Assembly: GCA_016197155.1 (NCBI GenBank)
Contig: JACPWF010000012.1
Location: 1-47,933, forward strand
Length of the DNA: 47,933 nt
Direction: 5' to 3'
From: Candidatus Omnitrophota bacterium
GTDB taxonomy: Bacteria; Omnitrophota; Gorgyraeia; 2-02-FULL-51-18
In this document: positions 17,110 through 28,328 of the stretch, one piece after another
Position numbering within the stretch: the first letter of the stretch is position 1
Layout: the number at the start of each line of letters is the position of its first letter
Made by a program: the position numbers and the translations under genes
Notes under the pieces: generated by a model
Database searches by the model: none
What the model was told of the DNA's origin: nothing
The model's input: the letters and a program-made list of their open reading frames with translations, nothing else

Positions 17110-18307
17110 ATTCAAATTAACCGGCTTACCGGACTCCGGCGGCCATTTCGGCCCGTACGGCGGGAAGTTTGTGCCGGAGACGCTCATGACCGCGCTCGAG
17201 GAGCTCGAGGAGGCCTACCGTTCGGCCAAAAAAGATCCGCGCTTCAAAAAAGAGCTTCGGTTTTATCTCGGGAATTTCGCGGGGCGGCCGACGCCGCTCA
17301 CCGAGGCCAAAAGGCTCGGGAAAATTTTGGGCGTGCGGCATTTATTTCTGAAAAGGGAGGACCTCCTTCACACGGGCGCCCACAAAATCAACAACACCCT
17401 CGGCCAGGTTTTGTTGACGGTCCGAATGGGCAAGAAGCGCGTGATCGCCGAGACGGGCGCGGGCCAGCACGGCGTCGCGACGGCCACGGTCTCGGCGCTC
17501 TTTGGCATCCCCTGCGAGGTGTACATGGGCGAGGAGGACATTCATCGCCAGGCGCTCAATGTGTTTCGCATGAAACTTTTGGGCGCGCGCGTCATTTCCG
17601 TGAAAACGGGTTCCCAAACTTTGAAAGACGCGGTGAACGAGGCCATCCGCGACTGGGTGACAAACGTGCGCGACACGCATTACATCATCGGCTCGGTGAT
17701 CGGCCCGCACCCGTATCCGGAGATGGTGCGTGATTTCCAGTGCGTGATCGGCAGGGAGACGCGCGCGGATTTAAAAAAAATCGGCCTCGGGGATCCGGAA
17801 TATCTCGTGGCCTGCGTGGGCGGCGGGTCCAACAGCATCGGTCTTTTTCATCCTTTTCTAAAAAGCCGCTCAAAGATGATCGGGGTCGAGGCGGCGGGCC
17901 TGGGGCTTCACACCGCCCAACACGCCGCGGCGCTGACGCTCGGGACCACGGGCGTTCTGCACGGATCGAAAAGTCGGGTGCTTCAAAATAAAGACGGCCA
18001 GATCGACCTTGCCCATTCGATCTCGGCGGGCCTGGATTATCCCGGGGTGGGTCCGGAACACGCGTATCTTAAGATGGCCGGCCGCGCGGAGTACGTGGCG
18101 GCGACGGACGCGGAGGCCCTTTTGGGCGTGAAGGCGCTGAGCCAAAATGAGGGGATCATCCCGGCGCTTGAGCCCGCGCACGCGATCGGTTACCTTTTAA
18201 AACACAGAGGCCGTTTCAAAAAATCCGACACGATTGTTTTGTGCCTGTCCGGCCGCGGGGACAAGGATGTCGAACAGATTTCAAAGGCATTGAATGAACC
18301 GGATTAG
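17093..18307 (+). CDS. trpB: Tryptophan synthase beta chain
   Basis: 404 residues, PLP fold type II. K98 in [13 protein letters not shown] binds [12 protein letters not shown] holds the catalytic Glu, and [10 protein letters not shown] binds the cofactor phosphate. It joins indole and serine. The [14 protein letters not shown] start region is that of the TrpB1 type that pairs with TrpA. ATG codons at 17093 and 17102 are both possible. It overlaps trpA by 14 bp. Confidence 0.97.
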   Translation: MQKMRRFKLTGLPDSGGHFGPYGGKFVPETLMTALEELEEAYRSAKKDPRFKKELRFYLGNFAGRPTPLTEAKRLGKILGVRHLFLKREDLLHTGAHKINNTLGQVLLTVRMGKKRVIAETGAGQHGVATATVSALFGIPCEVYMGEEDIHRQALNVFRMKLLGARVISVKTGSQTLKDAVNEAIRDWVTNVRDTHYIIGSVIGPHPYPEMVRDFQCVIGRETRADLKKIGLGDPEYLVACVGGGSNSIGLFHPFLKSRSKMIGVEAAGLGLHTAQHAAALTLGTTGVLHGSKSRVLQNKDGQIDLAHSISAGLDYPGVGPEHAYLKMAGRAEYVAATDAEALLGVKALSQNEGIIPALEPAHAIGYLLKHRGRFKKSDTIVLCLSGRGDKDVEQISKALNEPD

Positions 18308-19094
18308 AGAAAAGTTTTTGGACTTAAAGAAAAAACGCGGGAAGGCGCTCATTTTTTATATGACCGCCGGCGACCCGAGCCTGGCGGCCAATCAAGCCCT
18401 CATCCCGTTTTTGGAAAAAGAAGGCGCGGACCTGATCGAGCTCGGCGTCCCATTTTCCGACCCGCTCGCGGACGGTCCCGTGATCCAGGCCGCTTCCCAG
18501 CGCGCGCTAAAGCGCGGCACCACCCTTCCCAAAATTCTCACGCTCGTCCGAAACGTCAGAAAAAAATCCCAAATCCCCGTTCTCCTCATGAGCTACTTGA
18601 ATCCTCTCATGCAGTACGGTTACGAACGTTTCGCCAAAGACGCGAAGGCCGCCGGCGTGGACGGCGTCATCGTTCCCGACTTGCCGCCCGAAGAAGAAAG
18701 GGTTTTTGTGCGCGCGCTTAAAGGAAAAAAATTGGATCTGGTTTATCTCCTGGCGCCGACCACGGGCCCCGCGCGGCGGAGGGTCATCGCGAAGGCCTCC
18801 TCGGGATTTATTTATTACGTTTCGGTGACGGGCGTCACGGGCGCGCGGCGGCAAATTTCTCCGTCTCTTCGCCCGGACTTGTCGGCGGCCAAAAAGGCCT
18901 CGCGCCTACCCCTGTGCGTGGGATTCGGGATCGCCACACCCGGGCAGGCAAAGGCCGCCGCGGCCGGCGCGGACGGCGTCATTATCGGAAGCGCCCTTGT
19001 CCGCGCACTTGAAAAAAATTCTAAAATGAGTCACGGGCTTTTCGCCAAAAAATTCGCGGCGCCCTTCGCCCGCGCGCTCGGGAAGGCCGTTTAA
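18294..19094 (+). CDS. trpA: Tryptophan synthase alpha chain
   Basis: 266 residues, a TIM barrel. The catalytic pair E49 and D60 falls in [16 protein letters not shown] at the canonical numbers. [12 protein letters not shown] and VGFGIATP are phosphate loops. It cleaves indole-3-glycerol phosphate and passes indole to TrpB through the tunnel. It closes the complete trpEGDCFBA run. The TAA stop abuts the ATG of the next gene with no spacer. Confidence 0.96.
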   Translation: MNRIREKFLDLKKKRGKALIFYMTAGDPSLAANQALIPFLEKEGADLIELGVPFSDPLADGPVIQAASQRALKRGTTLPKILTLVRNVRKKSQIPVLLMSYLNPLMQYGYERFAKDAKAAGVDGVIVPDLPPEEERVFVRALKGKKLDLVYLLAPTTGPARRRVIAKASSGFIYYVSVTGVTGARRQISPSLRPDLSAAKKASRLPLCVGFGIATPGQAKAAAAGADGVIIGSALVRALEKNSKMSHGLFAKKFAAPFARALGKAV

Positions 19095-20111
19095 ATGGTC
19101 GCGGTGATCCTGGCCGGCGGAAAGGGCGAGCGGTTTTGGCCGGTGACCCATGAAAAATTCCCGAAGTACCGCATCCGCATCGACAACAAGGAATCGCTTC
19201 TTCAGAAAACCTATAACCGCCTCTCCAAAATTTACGACCGGCGGGACATTTATGTCGTGACGACGCGGTCCCATCGGGCGATCATCCTGGAGGAACTAAA
19301 AAAACTCCGCCCGGACCGGGTTTTCATCGAGCCCTCGCGCAACAACACCGCCCCCGCGATTTTTTTGTCCCTGGCGCTCCTTGAAAAAAAATACGGCCCG
19401 AGCGAGGCGGTGTCGTTTTTTCCGGCGGATCAGCTCATTCAAAACGAGAGTTTTTTTAAAAAAACGATCCAAGGCGCGGCGGCTCTCGCAAAGGAGAAAA
19501 GATTTCTCGTGACCATCGGCGTGCGGCCGCTCTTTCCCGCGACGGGGTACGGGTACATTGAAAAGGGCGCGCCGATTTCGGGCGCGGCCTCGGGCTACCG
19601 GGTCCGCCGTTTTGTCGAGAAGCCAAGCCGTGAAAAAGCCGCCCGTTATTTGAAGAGCAAAAATTTTCTCTGGAACGCCGGGATTTTCACCTGGCGGATA
19701 GACGTTTTTCGGGAGGCGATGAAAAAATTCGCCCCCGCGTTTGGCGCGAACCTGGATTTGAAGCATTTGGAGGCGAGCTACCGCAAACTGCCAAAGATTT
19801 CCATTGATTACGCGCTGATGGAAAAAGCGGACAATGTCGCCGTCTGCCAGACCCAAATGGATTGGTGCGACATGGGAAACTGGGACGTGTTTTTCGAGAA
19901 GTCGCGCGCGGCCGCGCGCGGCGCGGGCGGGGGCCCCTTTTACCGCCACGGGACGCGGAATTCCTTTTTTATCAACCATCACCATAAGCCGATCGTCGCG
20001 CTGGGCGTGGAGGATTTGATCGTCGTCCAAACCCGGAGGGGCACTCTCATCTGCAAAAAAGGCCGCGCGGAAGAGGCGGCCCTTTTATTCAAAAAATTGA
20101 GCACTCCGTGA
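19095..20111 (+). CDS. Mannose-1-phosphate guanylyltransferase-like nucleotidyltransferase
   Basis: 338 residues, a GT-A nucleotidyltransferase of the ManC type. The nucleotide motif is LAGGKGERFWPVTHEKFPKY, where most relatives have GTRLWPLSR and PKQ. EPSRNNTAPAI, FFPADQLI, FVEKPSREKA and WNAGIFTW follow in the expected order. The likely reaction is GTP plus mannose-1-phosphate to GDP-mannose for envelope sugars, but the altered signature leaves substrate choice open. It lacks the isomerase domain found in bifunctional ManC. It sits directly between trpA and ruvX with no functional link evident; the phosphohexomutase at 23183 could supply its substrate. Confidence 0.78.
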   Translation: MVAVILAGGKGERFWPVTHEKFPKYRIRIDNKESLLQKTYNRLSKIYDRRDIYVVTTRSHRAIILEELKKLRPDRVFIEPSRNNTAPAIFLSLALLEKKYGPSEAVSFFPADQLIQNESFFKKTIQGAAALAKEKRFLVTIGVRPLFPATGYGYIEKGAPISGAASGYRVRRFVEKPSREKAARYLKSKNFLWNAGIFTWRIDVFREAMKKFAPAFGANLDLKHLEASYRKLPKISIDYALMEKADNVAVCQTQMDWCDMGNWDVFFEKSRAAARGAGGGPFYRHGTRNSFFINHHHKPIVALGVEDLIVVQTRRGTLICKKGRAEEAALLFKKLSTP

Positions 20112-20533
20112 GGATCCTCAGCATCGATTTTGGCACCAAGCGGATTGGTGTGGCCGTTTCCGACGCGCTCGGGATCACCGCGCAGGGGCTTCCGACGGTC
20201 CCGCACGAGAATAAAAATCAGGTCTTCCGGGCCCTGGCCGGAATCTGCGCCGAATACCGGGTCGGGGAGGTCCTCATCGGTTTACCGGTGAACATGGACG
20301 GCAGTTTCGGGCCGAAGGCCAATGAGATTTTGACGCTCGCGCCGGAACTTGAGAGGGAATTAAAAATTCCCGTCAAGACCTGGGACGAACGCCTGACGAG
20401 CCGTCAGGCCGGCCGGCTGATGATCGAACAGGGGTTGTCGAGGCAAAAACAAAAGGACACCAGCGACCGTTTGGCCGCGACTTTATTGCTACAGAGTTAT
20501 TTGGAATCGAAGCGTTCGACAAGCGGAGTTTAA
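20108..20533 (+). CDS. ruvX: Holliday junction resolvase-like protein RuvX/YqgF
   Basis: 141 residues, an RNase H-like fold. The N-terminal LSIDFGTKRIGVAVSD carries the first catalytic Asp. IGLPVNMDG and WDERLTSRQAG are the next family motifs, and SDRLAATLLLQSYL ends the fold with the last Asp. The family processes pre-16S rRNA ends and is also described as a putative resolvase. The start is GTG at 20108 overlapping the previous stop by 4 bp. Confidence 0.9.
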   Translation: MRILSIDFGTKRIGVAVSDALGITAQGLPTVPHENKNQVFRALAGICAEYRVGEVLIGLPVNMDGSFGPKANEILTLAPELERELKIPVKTWDERLTSRQAGRLMIEQGLSRQKQKDTSDRLAATLLLQSYLESKRSTSGV

Positions 20534-20536
20534 AAA

Positions 20537-21823
20537 ATGAAAACCAGCATTGAAATTTCAAATTTGAAAAACGGCCTGCGGGTCGTGGCGGTCCCCATGC
20601 GCGAGAGAAAATCCGTTTCCGTGGGCATTTGGGTGGGCGTGGGCGGGCGCGACGAGGAACCGCGTTTGAGCGGCATCTCGCATTTTCTTGAGCACATGGT
20701 CTTTAAGGGGACCGCCGCGCGCACGGCCGATCAGATCAAGCAGGAAGTCGAGGGCGTCGGAGGGAGTCTCAACGCGTTCACCTCCGAGGAGTACACCTGC
20801 TTTCTGGCCAAGTCCGCCTCGCGCCATTTTGAAGGCGTTTTTGACGTGCTCGCGGACATGGTCCGGAACGCTTCTCTGAAGGATGAGGACATTAAAAAAG
20901 AACGCACGGTCATCATGGAAGAGATCAAGATGACCCAGGACCAGCCGTCTCAGCTGGTCGGAGAACTGCTCGCGGAAATCGTGTGGCCCGGTCATCCGCT
21001 CGGGCGGCCGCTGGCGGGCACGCTTGAAACGGTCGGCCGGCTGTCGCGGGAGGATTTGACGGGCTACAAAAACCGTTTTTACGAGCCGGGCCTCATCACG
21101 GTCGTGGCGGCGGGAGACGTGGACCGGAAAAAATTGATTCAAATGACCCAGAAACGGTTTGGCGGCGACGCGAAACGGAACGGCAAAAAATGGGACCTCT
21201 TTAAGAAGCGGCAGAAAGGCCCTGACATTAAACTTTTTCATAAATCAACCGAGCAGACGCACCTGGAGCTGGCGCTTCACGCGCTTCCGAAGGCGCATCC
21301 GGACGAATACGCCCTCGATATTTTGAGCGTGATTCTCGGAGGGAACATGTCTTCGCGGCTTTTCAATGAAGTCCGCGAGGAAAGGGGGCTGGCCTACGAC
21401 ATCGGCTCCTCGGTGAGAAAATTCCGCGAGACGGGCGCTTTCATCGTTTCGGCCGGCGTGGACAATCATAAATTGAACGAGGCGCTTCGGGTGATCATGA
21501 AAGAGCTCGAGAAGATCGCCTCGAAGCCCGTCGAGGCGGATGAGCTCAAGCGCGCGAAAGAATTTTATCTCGGGCAAATGGAGCTGGGGCTTGAGAGCGC
21601 GATGAATCAGATGCTGTGGGCGGGGGAGACGCTCGTTTGTCTGGGCCGCTGTCTCACGCCGGAGGAAGTCATCCGAAAAGCCGGCCGTGTCACCGCCGAA
21701 GACCTGCGCCGCGTTGCGCGCGGCCTGTTCCGCGATCAGGCGCTGAACCTTGCCGTCGTGGGACCGGTGAAGCCCGGATCCGAAAAAGATTTTAGCCGCA
21801 TCCTTTCGTTTTCCGGGCATTGA
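20537..21823 (+). CDS. M16 family zinc metallopeptidase
   Basis: 428 residues, two M16 lobes. The inverted zinc motif HFLEH (H49, E52, H53) is followed about 76 residues later by E129 in MEEIKM, giving a complete active site. The second lobe contains GGNMSSRLFNEVREERGLAYDI, the substrate-positioning segment. Relatives include mitochondrial processing peptidase-like bacterial proteins such as B. subtilis MlpA. No signal peptide is visible, so it is probably cytoplasmic. The physiological substrate cannot be told from sequence. Confidence 0.88.
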   Translation: MKTSIEISNLKNGLRVVAVPMRERKSVSVGIWVGVGGRDEEPRLSGISHFLEHMVFKGTAARTADQIKQEVEGVGGSLNAFTSEEYTCFLAKSASRHFEGVFDVLADMVRNASLKDEDIKKERTVIMEEIKMTQDQPSQLVGELLAEIVWPGHPLGRPLAGTLETVGRLSREDLTGYKNRFYEPGLITVVAAGDVDRKKLIQMTQKRFGGDAKRNGKKWDLFKKRQKGPDIKLFHKSTEQTHLELALHALPKAHPDEYALDILSVILGGNMSSRLFNEVREERGLAYDIGSSVRKFRETGAFIVSAGVDNHKLNEALRVIMKELEKIASKPVEADELKRAKEFYLGQMELGLESAMNQMLWAGETLVCLGRCLTPEEVIRKAGRVTAEDLRRVARGLFRDQALNLAVVGPVKPGSEKDFSRILSFSGH

Positions 21824-21826
21824 CCC

Positions 21827-22555
21827 GTGTCGTCCATCCGGCTCTTCCGCCTGCTCGGCGTCGACGTCAAGGCGCATTGGACGTTTGTTTTCCTCCCGCT
21901 TTTTTTCGGATTTTTTTACGGCGCGAGCTATGGCGCGGCGGTGGGCTTTAGGGCTTTTGTGCTCGTGATCCTGGTTTTCGTGTGCGTCCTCGGGCATGAG
22001 CTGACGCACAGTTTGAGGGCGAAGGCCTTCGGGATCCGCGTCCCCCAGATCACGCTTTATCCCATCGGCGGCGTGGCGAGCATGCAGAGGATTCCTCGCG
22101 ACCCGCGCCAGGAATTTTTGATCGCGATCGTCGGGCCGCTTTTTAATTTTATGCTGGCGGCCCTTCTCTATTTTCCGCTTCTGTGGCTCTTGGGCCGGGA
22201 CAATTTTTTCTCGCCGTCCCTGGATTCCTGGCCGCGGACTTTCGCCAACGCGTTTTGGATCAACCCGATCCTCGGATTTTTCAATCTCATCCCCGCGTTT
22301 CCGATGGACGGGGGAAGGGTCCTGCGCGCGATTCTCGCCACGCGCATGACCTACCTCCGCGCGACGCGAATTTCCGCCAATTTGGGAACCCTTTTTGCTA
22401 TACTATTTTTTCTTTTGGGAATTTGGTGGCGGCATGGGATGCTGGCGCTCATCGCCATCTTTATCTACACGGCCGCCTCCAGCGAAAAAAACCAGGTTCA
22501 GTTCGAGGAATTTTTGGAACACCGGTGGGAAGACGATGGCCCCAAGAAAGGTTAA
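21827..22555 (+). CDS. M50 site-2-protease-like membrane metallopeptidase
   Basis: 242 residues with several hydrophobic segments. The zinc motif HELTH (H57, E58, H61) lies in a membrane helix. NLIPAFPMDGGRVLRAIL provides the third ligand Asp typical of S2P/SpoIVFB-type rhomboid-independent intramembrane proteases. There are no CBS or PDZ domains. Members cut membrane-anchored regulators, but the target is unknown here. The start is GTG at 21827, 3 bp after the M16 gene. It overlaps rpe by 20 bp. Confidence 0.85.
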   Translation: MSSIRLFRLLGVDVKAHWTFVFLPLFFGFFYGASYGAAVGFRAFVLVILVFVCVLGHELTHSLRAKAFGIRVPQITLYPIGGVASMQRIPRDPRQEFLIAIVGPLFNFMLAALLYFPLLWLLGRDNFFSPSLDSWPRTFANAFWINPILGFFNLIPAFPMDGGRVLRAILATRMTYLRATRISANLGTLFAILFFLLGIWWRHGMLALIAIFIYTAASSEKNQVQFEEFLEHRWEDDGPKKG

Positions 22556-23180
22556 AATAGCGCCTTCGCTTTTGGCCGCGGATTTTACGCGCCTGGCGGC
22601 CGAGATCGAAAAAGTCGAAAAGGCCGGGTGCGACAGCCTGCACCTGGACGTGATGGACGGGCATTTTGTGCCCAATATCACGATCGGCCCCTTCATCGTG
22701 AAGGCCATCCGCAAGATCACGCGCCTGCCGCTCGACGCGCATCTCATGATCGAAAATCCGGACCGCTACGTTTCGAGTTTTGCCGAGGCCGGCGCCGACC
22801 ACATCACGGTGCACGCCGAGGCCTGCCGCGGAAACCTGAGCGGCGTGCTTCGCGCGATCCGTTCATACAAAGTCGGATGCGGCGTCTCCCTCAAACCCGC
22901 GACGGGTTTGTCTGAGATTCTTCCCTTCCTGAGCGAAATCGACATGGTCCTTTTAATGACGGTCAATCCCGGTTTCGGCGGCCAGTCCTTCATGCCCGAG
23001 GTCCTGCCCAAGATCACGGAACTCCGTAAAGTCTTTCAGGGCGACATCGAAGTGGACGGCGGGATCAACCCAGAAACCTCCAGGCAAACCGTCGCGGCGG
23101 GCGCCAATGTCCTGGTGGCGGGCACCTACATTTTCGGAAAGCCGGACGCCCGGAAGGCGATAGAGGAATTGAGGGGCTAG
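22536..23180 (+). CDS. rpe: Ribulose-phosphate 3-epimerase
   Basis: 214 residues, a TIM barrel. APSLLAADF, LHLDVMDGHFVPN with metal ligands, DAHLMIENP, VNPGFGGQSFMPEVLPKI and EVDGGIN are diagnostic. It interconverts ribulose-5-phosphate and xylulose-5-phosphate. The start is the ATG at 22536 inside the M50 gene; earlier in-frame sequence is the M50 shadow. It is followed 2 bp later by a phosphohexomutase. Confidence 0.95.
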   Translation: MAPRKVKIAPSLLAADFTRLAAEIEKVEKAGCDSLHLDVMDGHFVPNITIGPFIVKAIRKITRLPLDAHLMIENPDRYVSSFAEAGADHITVHAEACRGNLSGVLRAIRSYKVGCGVSLKPATGLSEILPFLSEIDMVLLMTVNPGFGGQSFMPEVLPKITELRKVFQGDIEVDGGINPETSRQTVAAGANVLVAGTYIFGKPDARKAIEELRG

Positions 23181-23182
23181 GC

Positions 23183-24603
23183 GTGGCGGCTATCCGATTC
23201 GGCACCGACGGCTGGCGCGCGCTCATGGACAAGGAGTTCACGTTCGCGAACGTGGAGCTCGTGGCCCAAGCCTTCGCCGATCACCTGGCCGGAGAATTCA
23301 AGGCCCGTTCAAAACCGGGCGCGCCGAGAGTCGTGATCGGTTTCGATTACCGTAAAAATTCTGAAAATTTCGCGAAAACCTTCGCCGAGGTTTTGGTCGG
23401 AAACGGCGTCGAGGTCCTCTTGTCAACCGGCGCCTGCCCAACGCCGGCGGTCAGTTTCACGATCGTGAATGAAAAATGCGACGCCGGGATCGCCGTCACG
23501 GCCAGCCACAACCCTCCCGGCTACAATGGCATCAAGATCAAAACCGATTTTGGAAGCTCCGCCGATAAAGCCGTCACGGACGCGGTGGAGGCGTTCATCG
23601 GCAAGCGCGCGGTCGTGAAGAAACCTTTTGGCGCGGGCAACCCGATTTTGAGGAATTTTAATCAAAAATACCTCGAGCATCTGAAACATTACGTTCGTCT
23701 GGACGAGATCAAAAAAGCGCCTTACAAAATTCTGGTGGACTCGATGCACGGCGTGGGCGCCGCACACATTGAAGGCCTCCTTTCCGGCGGCCGCATCCAA
23801 ATCACCACCGTGCGCAGTGAGCGTGATGTCACTTTCGGCGGCATCGCGCCCGAACCGATTCCCCGATTCCTCGCTCTTTCGATGGAGAAGATGAAAAACG
23901 AAAAATTTGATTTGGGCGTGGTCACCGACGGCGACGCGGACCGGGTCGGCGCCATCCGGCCGGGAGGCGAATTCATTTCGCCCGGCATTATCCTGTCTCT
24001 TATTTTAATTCATTTCGTCGAGGATTTAAAAAAAACAGGCTCTGTCGTGACCACGATTTCCAACACCGCGCTCATTTACAAAGTCGCGCGCAAGCTCGGC
24101 CTCAAGGTGCACGAGACGCCCGTCGGTTTCAAATACGTCTGCGAGATCATGCGCCGCGAGAATGTTCTCATCGGCGGCGAGGAGTCGGGCGGGATCGGGT
24201 TTCAAAATTATCTGTACGAACGCGACGGGCTTTTGTCGGCGCTCCTTCTCATGGAAATGATGGCCATGCGCCGCCAGACCTTTGATGAAATTTTGCGCGG
24301 TGTCGAAAAAGAATTCGGGAAATTATTCTACGTGCGCAGTGATTTGGATTACCCGAATGAACTGAAACCCAAATTGTTCGCGACTCTCGCCGCGAACAGG
24401 CCTCTGACGCTTTGCGGACACCCCGTGAAAGACACGAAAACCCGGGACGGCACCAAGTTCATCCTCGACGATGAGAGCTGGCTTCTTTTCCGGCTGTCGG
24501 GCACCGAGCCTATTTTACGCATCTACTCGGAGGCCACCTCCCAGTCCCTAGCCGAGGAACTGGTTAGCCAAGGCAAGGCCATCGCGTTTCAAATTCCCAA
24601 GTA

Positions 24604-24604
<1 letters not shown>
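23183..24604 (+). CDS. Phosphoglucomutase/phosphomannomutase family protein
   Basis: 473 residues with the four alpha-D-phosphohexomutase domains. The phosphoserine loop [13 protein letters not shown] has Ser at about 108. The metal loop is DGDADRVGA, the sugar loop [10 protein letters not shown], and the phosphate-binding loop [12 protein letters not shown]. It interconverts hexose 1- and 6-phosphates; glucose versus mannose preference cannot be settled from sequence. The start is GTG at 23183. Its TAA shares one base with the lepA ATG. Confidence 0.9.
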
Positions 24605-26400
<1,796 letters not shown>

Positions 26401-26401
26401 C

Positions 26402-26947
26402 ATGACCAAAGAAAAATGGATCCGCGAGGTGAAGGAATGGACAAACTCGATCCTGGTGGCGCTTTTATTGACGTTGGTCATCCGGACCTACGTGGTCCAG
26501 GCCTTCAAAATTCCCTCCGGGTCGATGCATCCCACTCTGATGGAAGGGGACAAACTCTTTGTCAATAAATTCATCTACCGGTTTCACCCGCCCGAGCGCG
26601 GGGACATCATCGTCTTCAAATACCCGGAGGACATGAAAAAGGATTTCATCAAGCGCCTGGCGGCCTTCGGCGGCGAGACGGTGGAGATCCGCGACGGAAA
26701 GATTTTTGTGAATGGGAAAGTCCTGAACGACCGGGCGACGTTCGGTCAATTTTATTATTACAATCACGAGCCCTACGGCGGGCCGAACGAAAAAATACAG
26801 ATCCCACCCGACGCGTATTATGTCCTCGGGGACAACAGCGCCAATTCCACCGACAGCCGGTTCTGGGGATTTGTCCCAAAGAAAAACATGATCGGAAAGG
26901 CCGTGTTCCGCTGGTGGCCGCCGCGCCGGATCGGGAAACTGAATTGA
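26402..26947 (+). CDS. lepB: Signal peptidase I
   Basis: 181 residues. One N-terminal membrane helix (about 15-34) is followed by the catalytic IPSGSMHPTL with Ser41, the general base Lys84 in FIKRL, and LGDNSANSTDSRFWG. It removes signal peptides on the outer face of the inner membrane. A likely client in this window is the exported protein at 44971. It overlaps the next gene by 4 bp. Confidence 0.95.
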   Translation: MTKEKWIREVKEWTNSILVALLLTLVIRTYVVQAFKIPSGSMHPTLMEGDKLFVNKFIYRFHPPERGDIIVFKYPEDMKKDFIKRLAAFGGETVEIRDGKIFVNGKVLNDRATFGQFYYYNHEPYGGPNEKIQIPPDAYYVLGDNSANSTDSRFWGFVPKKNMIGKAVFRWWPPRRIGKLN

Positions 26948-27498
26948 ATCTCGCCAACCGTCTGAGCCTGCTCAGGATCATTCTCGTCCCCGTTTTTGTG
27001 CTGTCGCTCGTTTATTATTCGCCGGAAAAAAATCATCTGCGTTTCCTGAGCGTCGGCATTTTTATTCTGGCCTGCGCCACCGACGCGCTCGACGGGTACC
27101 TCGCGCGGCGGCTCGGCGAGCAGACGGTCCTCGGAAGCTACATCGACCCGATCGCGGACAAGTTGCTCCTGGTGAGCGGATTTTTATCGCTGTCCTTTAT
27201 GGGGCATCTGCCGGCGGCGATCCGGATCCCGGCCTGGGTGACGGTGGCGGTCATTTCGCGGGACCTCCTCATCATCATCGGAGCCATTATCATCTTCATC
27301 ACAACCGGCCGTTTGAAGGCCGAGCCTCTGTTTGTGGGCAAGGCGACCACGGTGCTCCAGATGGCGACTTTGTTTTTGTCGCTTTTAGCGGCGCCGGGCG
27401 GGATTCTTTTTCTGTTTTTTATCGCGACGGTGACGCTCACAATTTTGTCCGGCGTCCTCTACGTCCAAATGGGCGGCCGGCTCCTGCAAACGGATTGA
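26944..27498 (+). CDS. pgsA: CDP-alcohol phosphatidyltransferase (PgsA type), copy 2
   Basis: 184 residues, multi-pass membrane. The catalytic signature DALDGYLARRLG followed by GSYIDPIADK is complete. The start is TTG at 26944 because NLANRLSLLRI is the family-typical N-terminus; an in-frame ATG at 26914 would add sequence read from the lepB gene. It is adjacent to plsY, which makes lysophosphatidate. It probably forms phosphatidylglycerophosphate, while the copy at 2457 lies beside pgpA. Which copy is the housekeeping enzyme is unclear. Confidence 0.86.
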   Translation: MNLANRLSLLRIILVPVFVLSLVYYSPEKNHLRFLSVGIFILACATDALDGYLARRLGEQTVLGSYIDPIADKLLLVSGFLSLSFMGHLPAAIRIPAWVTVAVISRDLLIIIGAIIIFITTGRLKAEPLFVGKATTVLQMATLFLSLLAAPGGILFLFFIATVTLTILSGVLYVQMGGRLLQTD

Positions 27499-27501
27499 CC
27501 C

Positions 27502-28095
27502 ATGGCCCCCTTTCTTTTTTTTAACCTCGCCGTTTTTTTCACGGGCGCTGTCCCGAGCGCGTATCTGGCGGGCCGGTTTTTTAAGAAAATAGACATCCGC
27601 GCGCATGGCAGTGGGAACGTCGGCGCGACGAATGCCTTTCGCGTCCTCGGTAAAAAAATCGGGGCGCTTGTTTTTGCGGCGGATTTTTTGAAGGGCCTTT
27701 TGCCCGTTTTTCTGGCCGGGCGGGTTCTTCATTTTCCCGTCGCGCCCGAAGTCTCCGTGGTCACGGCGGGATCCGCGGCGATCCTGGGGCATATTTTCAA
27801 CCCTTTTCTGGGTTTTAAAGGGGGGAAGGGGGTGGCTACGGGGGCAGGGGTGCTCTGCGCGATTTCGCCCCTTCTTTTTTTAATCACAGCGGGATCGTGG
27901 GCGGCGGTTTTTCTCTCGACGCGCATGGTTTCTGTAAGCTCTTTATTATCATTAGTTAGCCTTATCTTCTTCAGTGTATTTTTCAGATCCCGGCCCATTT
28001 TTATCGGATTTTTTTGTGTTATTTCGATCCTCGTCCTGTGGGCCCATCGATCCAACCTCAGCCGTATATTCGAAAGTAAAGAGAACAAATTGTAA
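27502..28095 (+). CDS. plsY: Glycerol-3-phosphate acyltransferase PlsY
   Basis: 197 residues, several membrane helices. Motif 1 [12 protein letters not shown], motif 2 [21 protein letters not shown] (from about residue 95) and motif 3 HRSNLSRI are all present. It transfers acyl groups from acyl-phosphate to glycerol-3-phosphate, starting phospholipid synthesis. gpsA, which makes its substrate, lies about 700 bp downstream. The last third of the gene, from about 27925, is visibly richer in A+T than the rest. Confidence 0.93.
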   Translation: MAPFLFFNLAVFFTGAVPSAYLAGRFFKKIDIRAHGSGNVGATNAFRVLGKKIGALVFAADFLKGLLPVFLAGRVLHFPVAPEVSVVTAGSAAILGHIFNPFLGFKGGKGVATGAGVLCAISPLLFLITAGSWAAVFLSTRMVSVSSLLSLVSLIFFSVFFRSRPIFIGFFCVISILVLWAHRSNLSRIFESKENKL

Positions 28096-28098
28096 GAT

Positions 28099-28124
28099 TG
28101 GTACCGGGTTCGAACCCGGCACCA
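28099..28124. repeat. 26-nt near-perfect palindrome resembling a tRNA T-arm
   Basis: Arms TGGTACCGGGTTC and GAACCCGGCACCA, 13 bp with one A-C mismatch, directly after plsY. The core looks like a tRNA T-stem and loop lacking one loop base, but no acceptor or anticodon arm fits upstream. It could be a plsY terminator without a T-run, a dispersed repeat, or a tRNA-derived scar. Confidence 0.6.
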
Positions 28125-28126
28125 CC

Positions 28127-28230
28127 CTTGTAACTTGAGTGATCCAAAAGGGGACTGTCCCTTTTTCGACAAAAAGGGACAGTCCCCATTGATATTAATC
28201 GATATAATATTTAGATTAATCTTGTAACTT
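28127..28230. repeat. Direct repeat CTTGTAACTT flanking hairpin copy 2
   Basis: Identical 10-mers at 28127-28136 and 28221-28230 bracket 84 bp that include the hairpin at 28150-28187. The arrangement could be a target duplication or chance; the internal segment has no matching terminal inverted repeats. Confidence 0.4.
28150..28187. repeat. Perfect 17-bp-stem hairpin repeat, copy 2
   Basis: GGGGACTGTCCCTTTTT at 28150-28166, loop CGAC, and the exact complement at 28171-28187. The stem is identical to 3898-3935 but the loop differs (GCCC there). Both copies are intergenic. It is probably a member of a dispersed palindromic family. Confidence 0.85.
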
Positions 28231-28249
28231 CAATAGTTTCAGGTATACT
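28222..28249 (+). promoter_or_regulatory. Candidate promoter of the small unknown gene
   Basis: TTGTAA (28222-28227) and TATACT (28244-28249) with a 16-nt spacer, about 80 bp before the ATG at 28329. The -35 lies in the second CTTGTAACTT copy. A 6-bp hairpin with an all-T loop (28269-28286) would fall in the 5' leader. Confidence 0.4.
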
Positions 28250-28328
28250 TTAATCAGGAAGTTGTAGTTGGCTATTTTTTTAGCCAGCTTATTTAAATTG
28301 TTTAATATGTTGGTTAAAAAGGTGATCC

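Noticed and set aside
28099-28124. A tRNA gene after plsY
   Set aside because: Only a T-arm-like hairpin with a 6-nt loop is present; no acceptor, D or anticodon arms fit.
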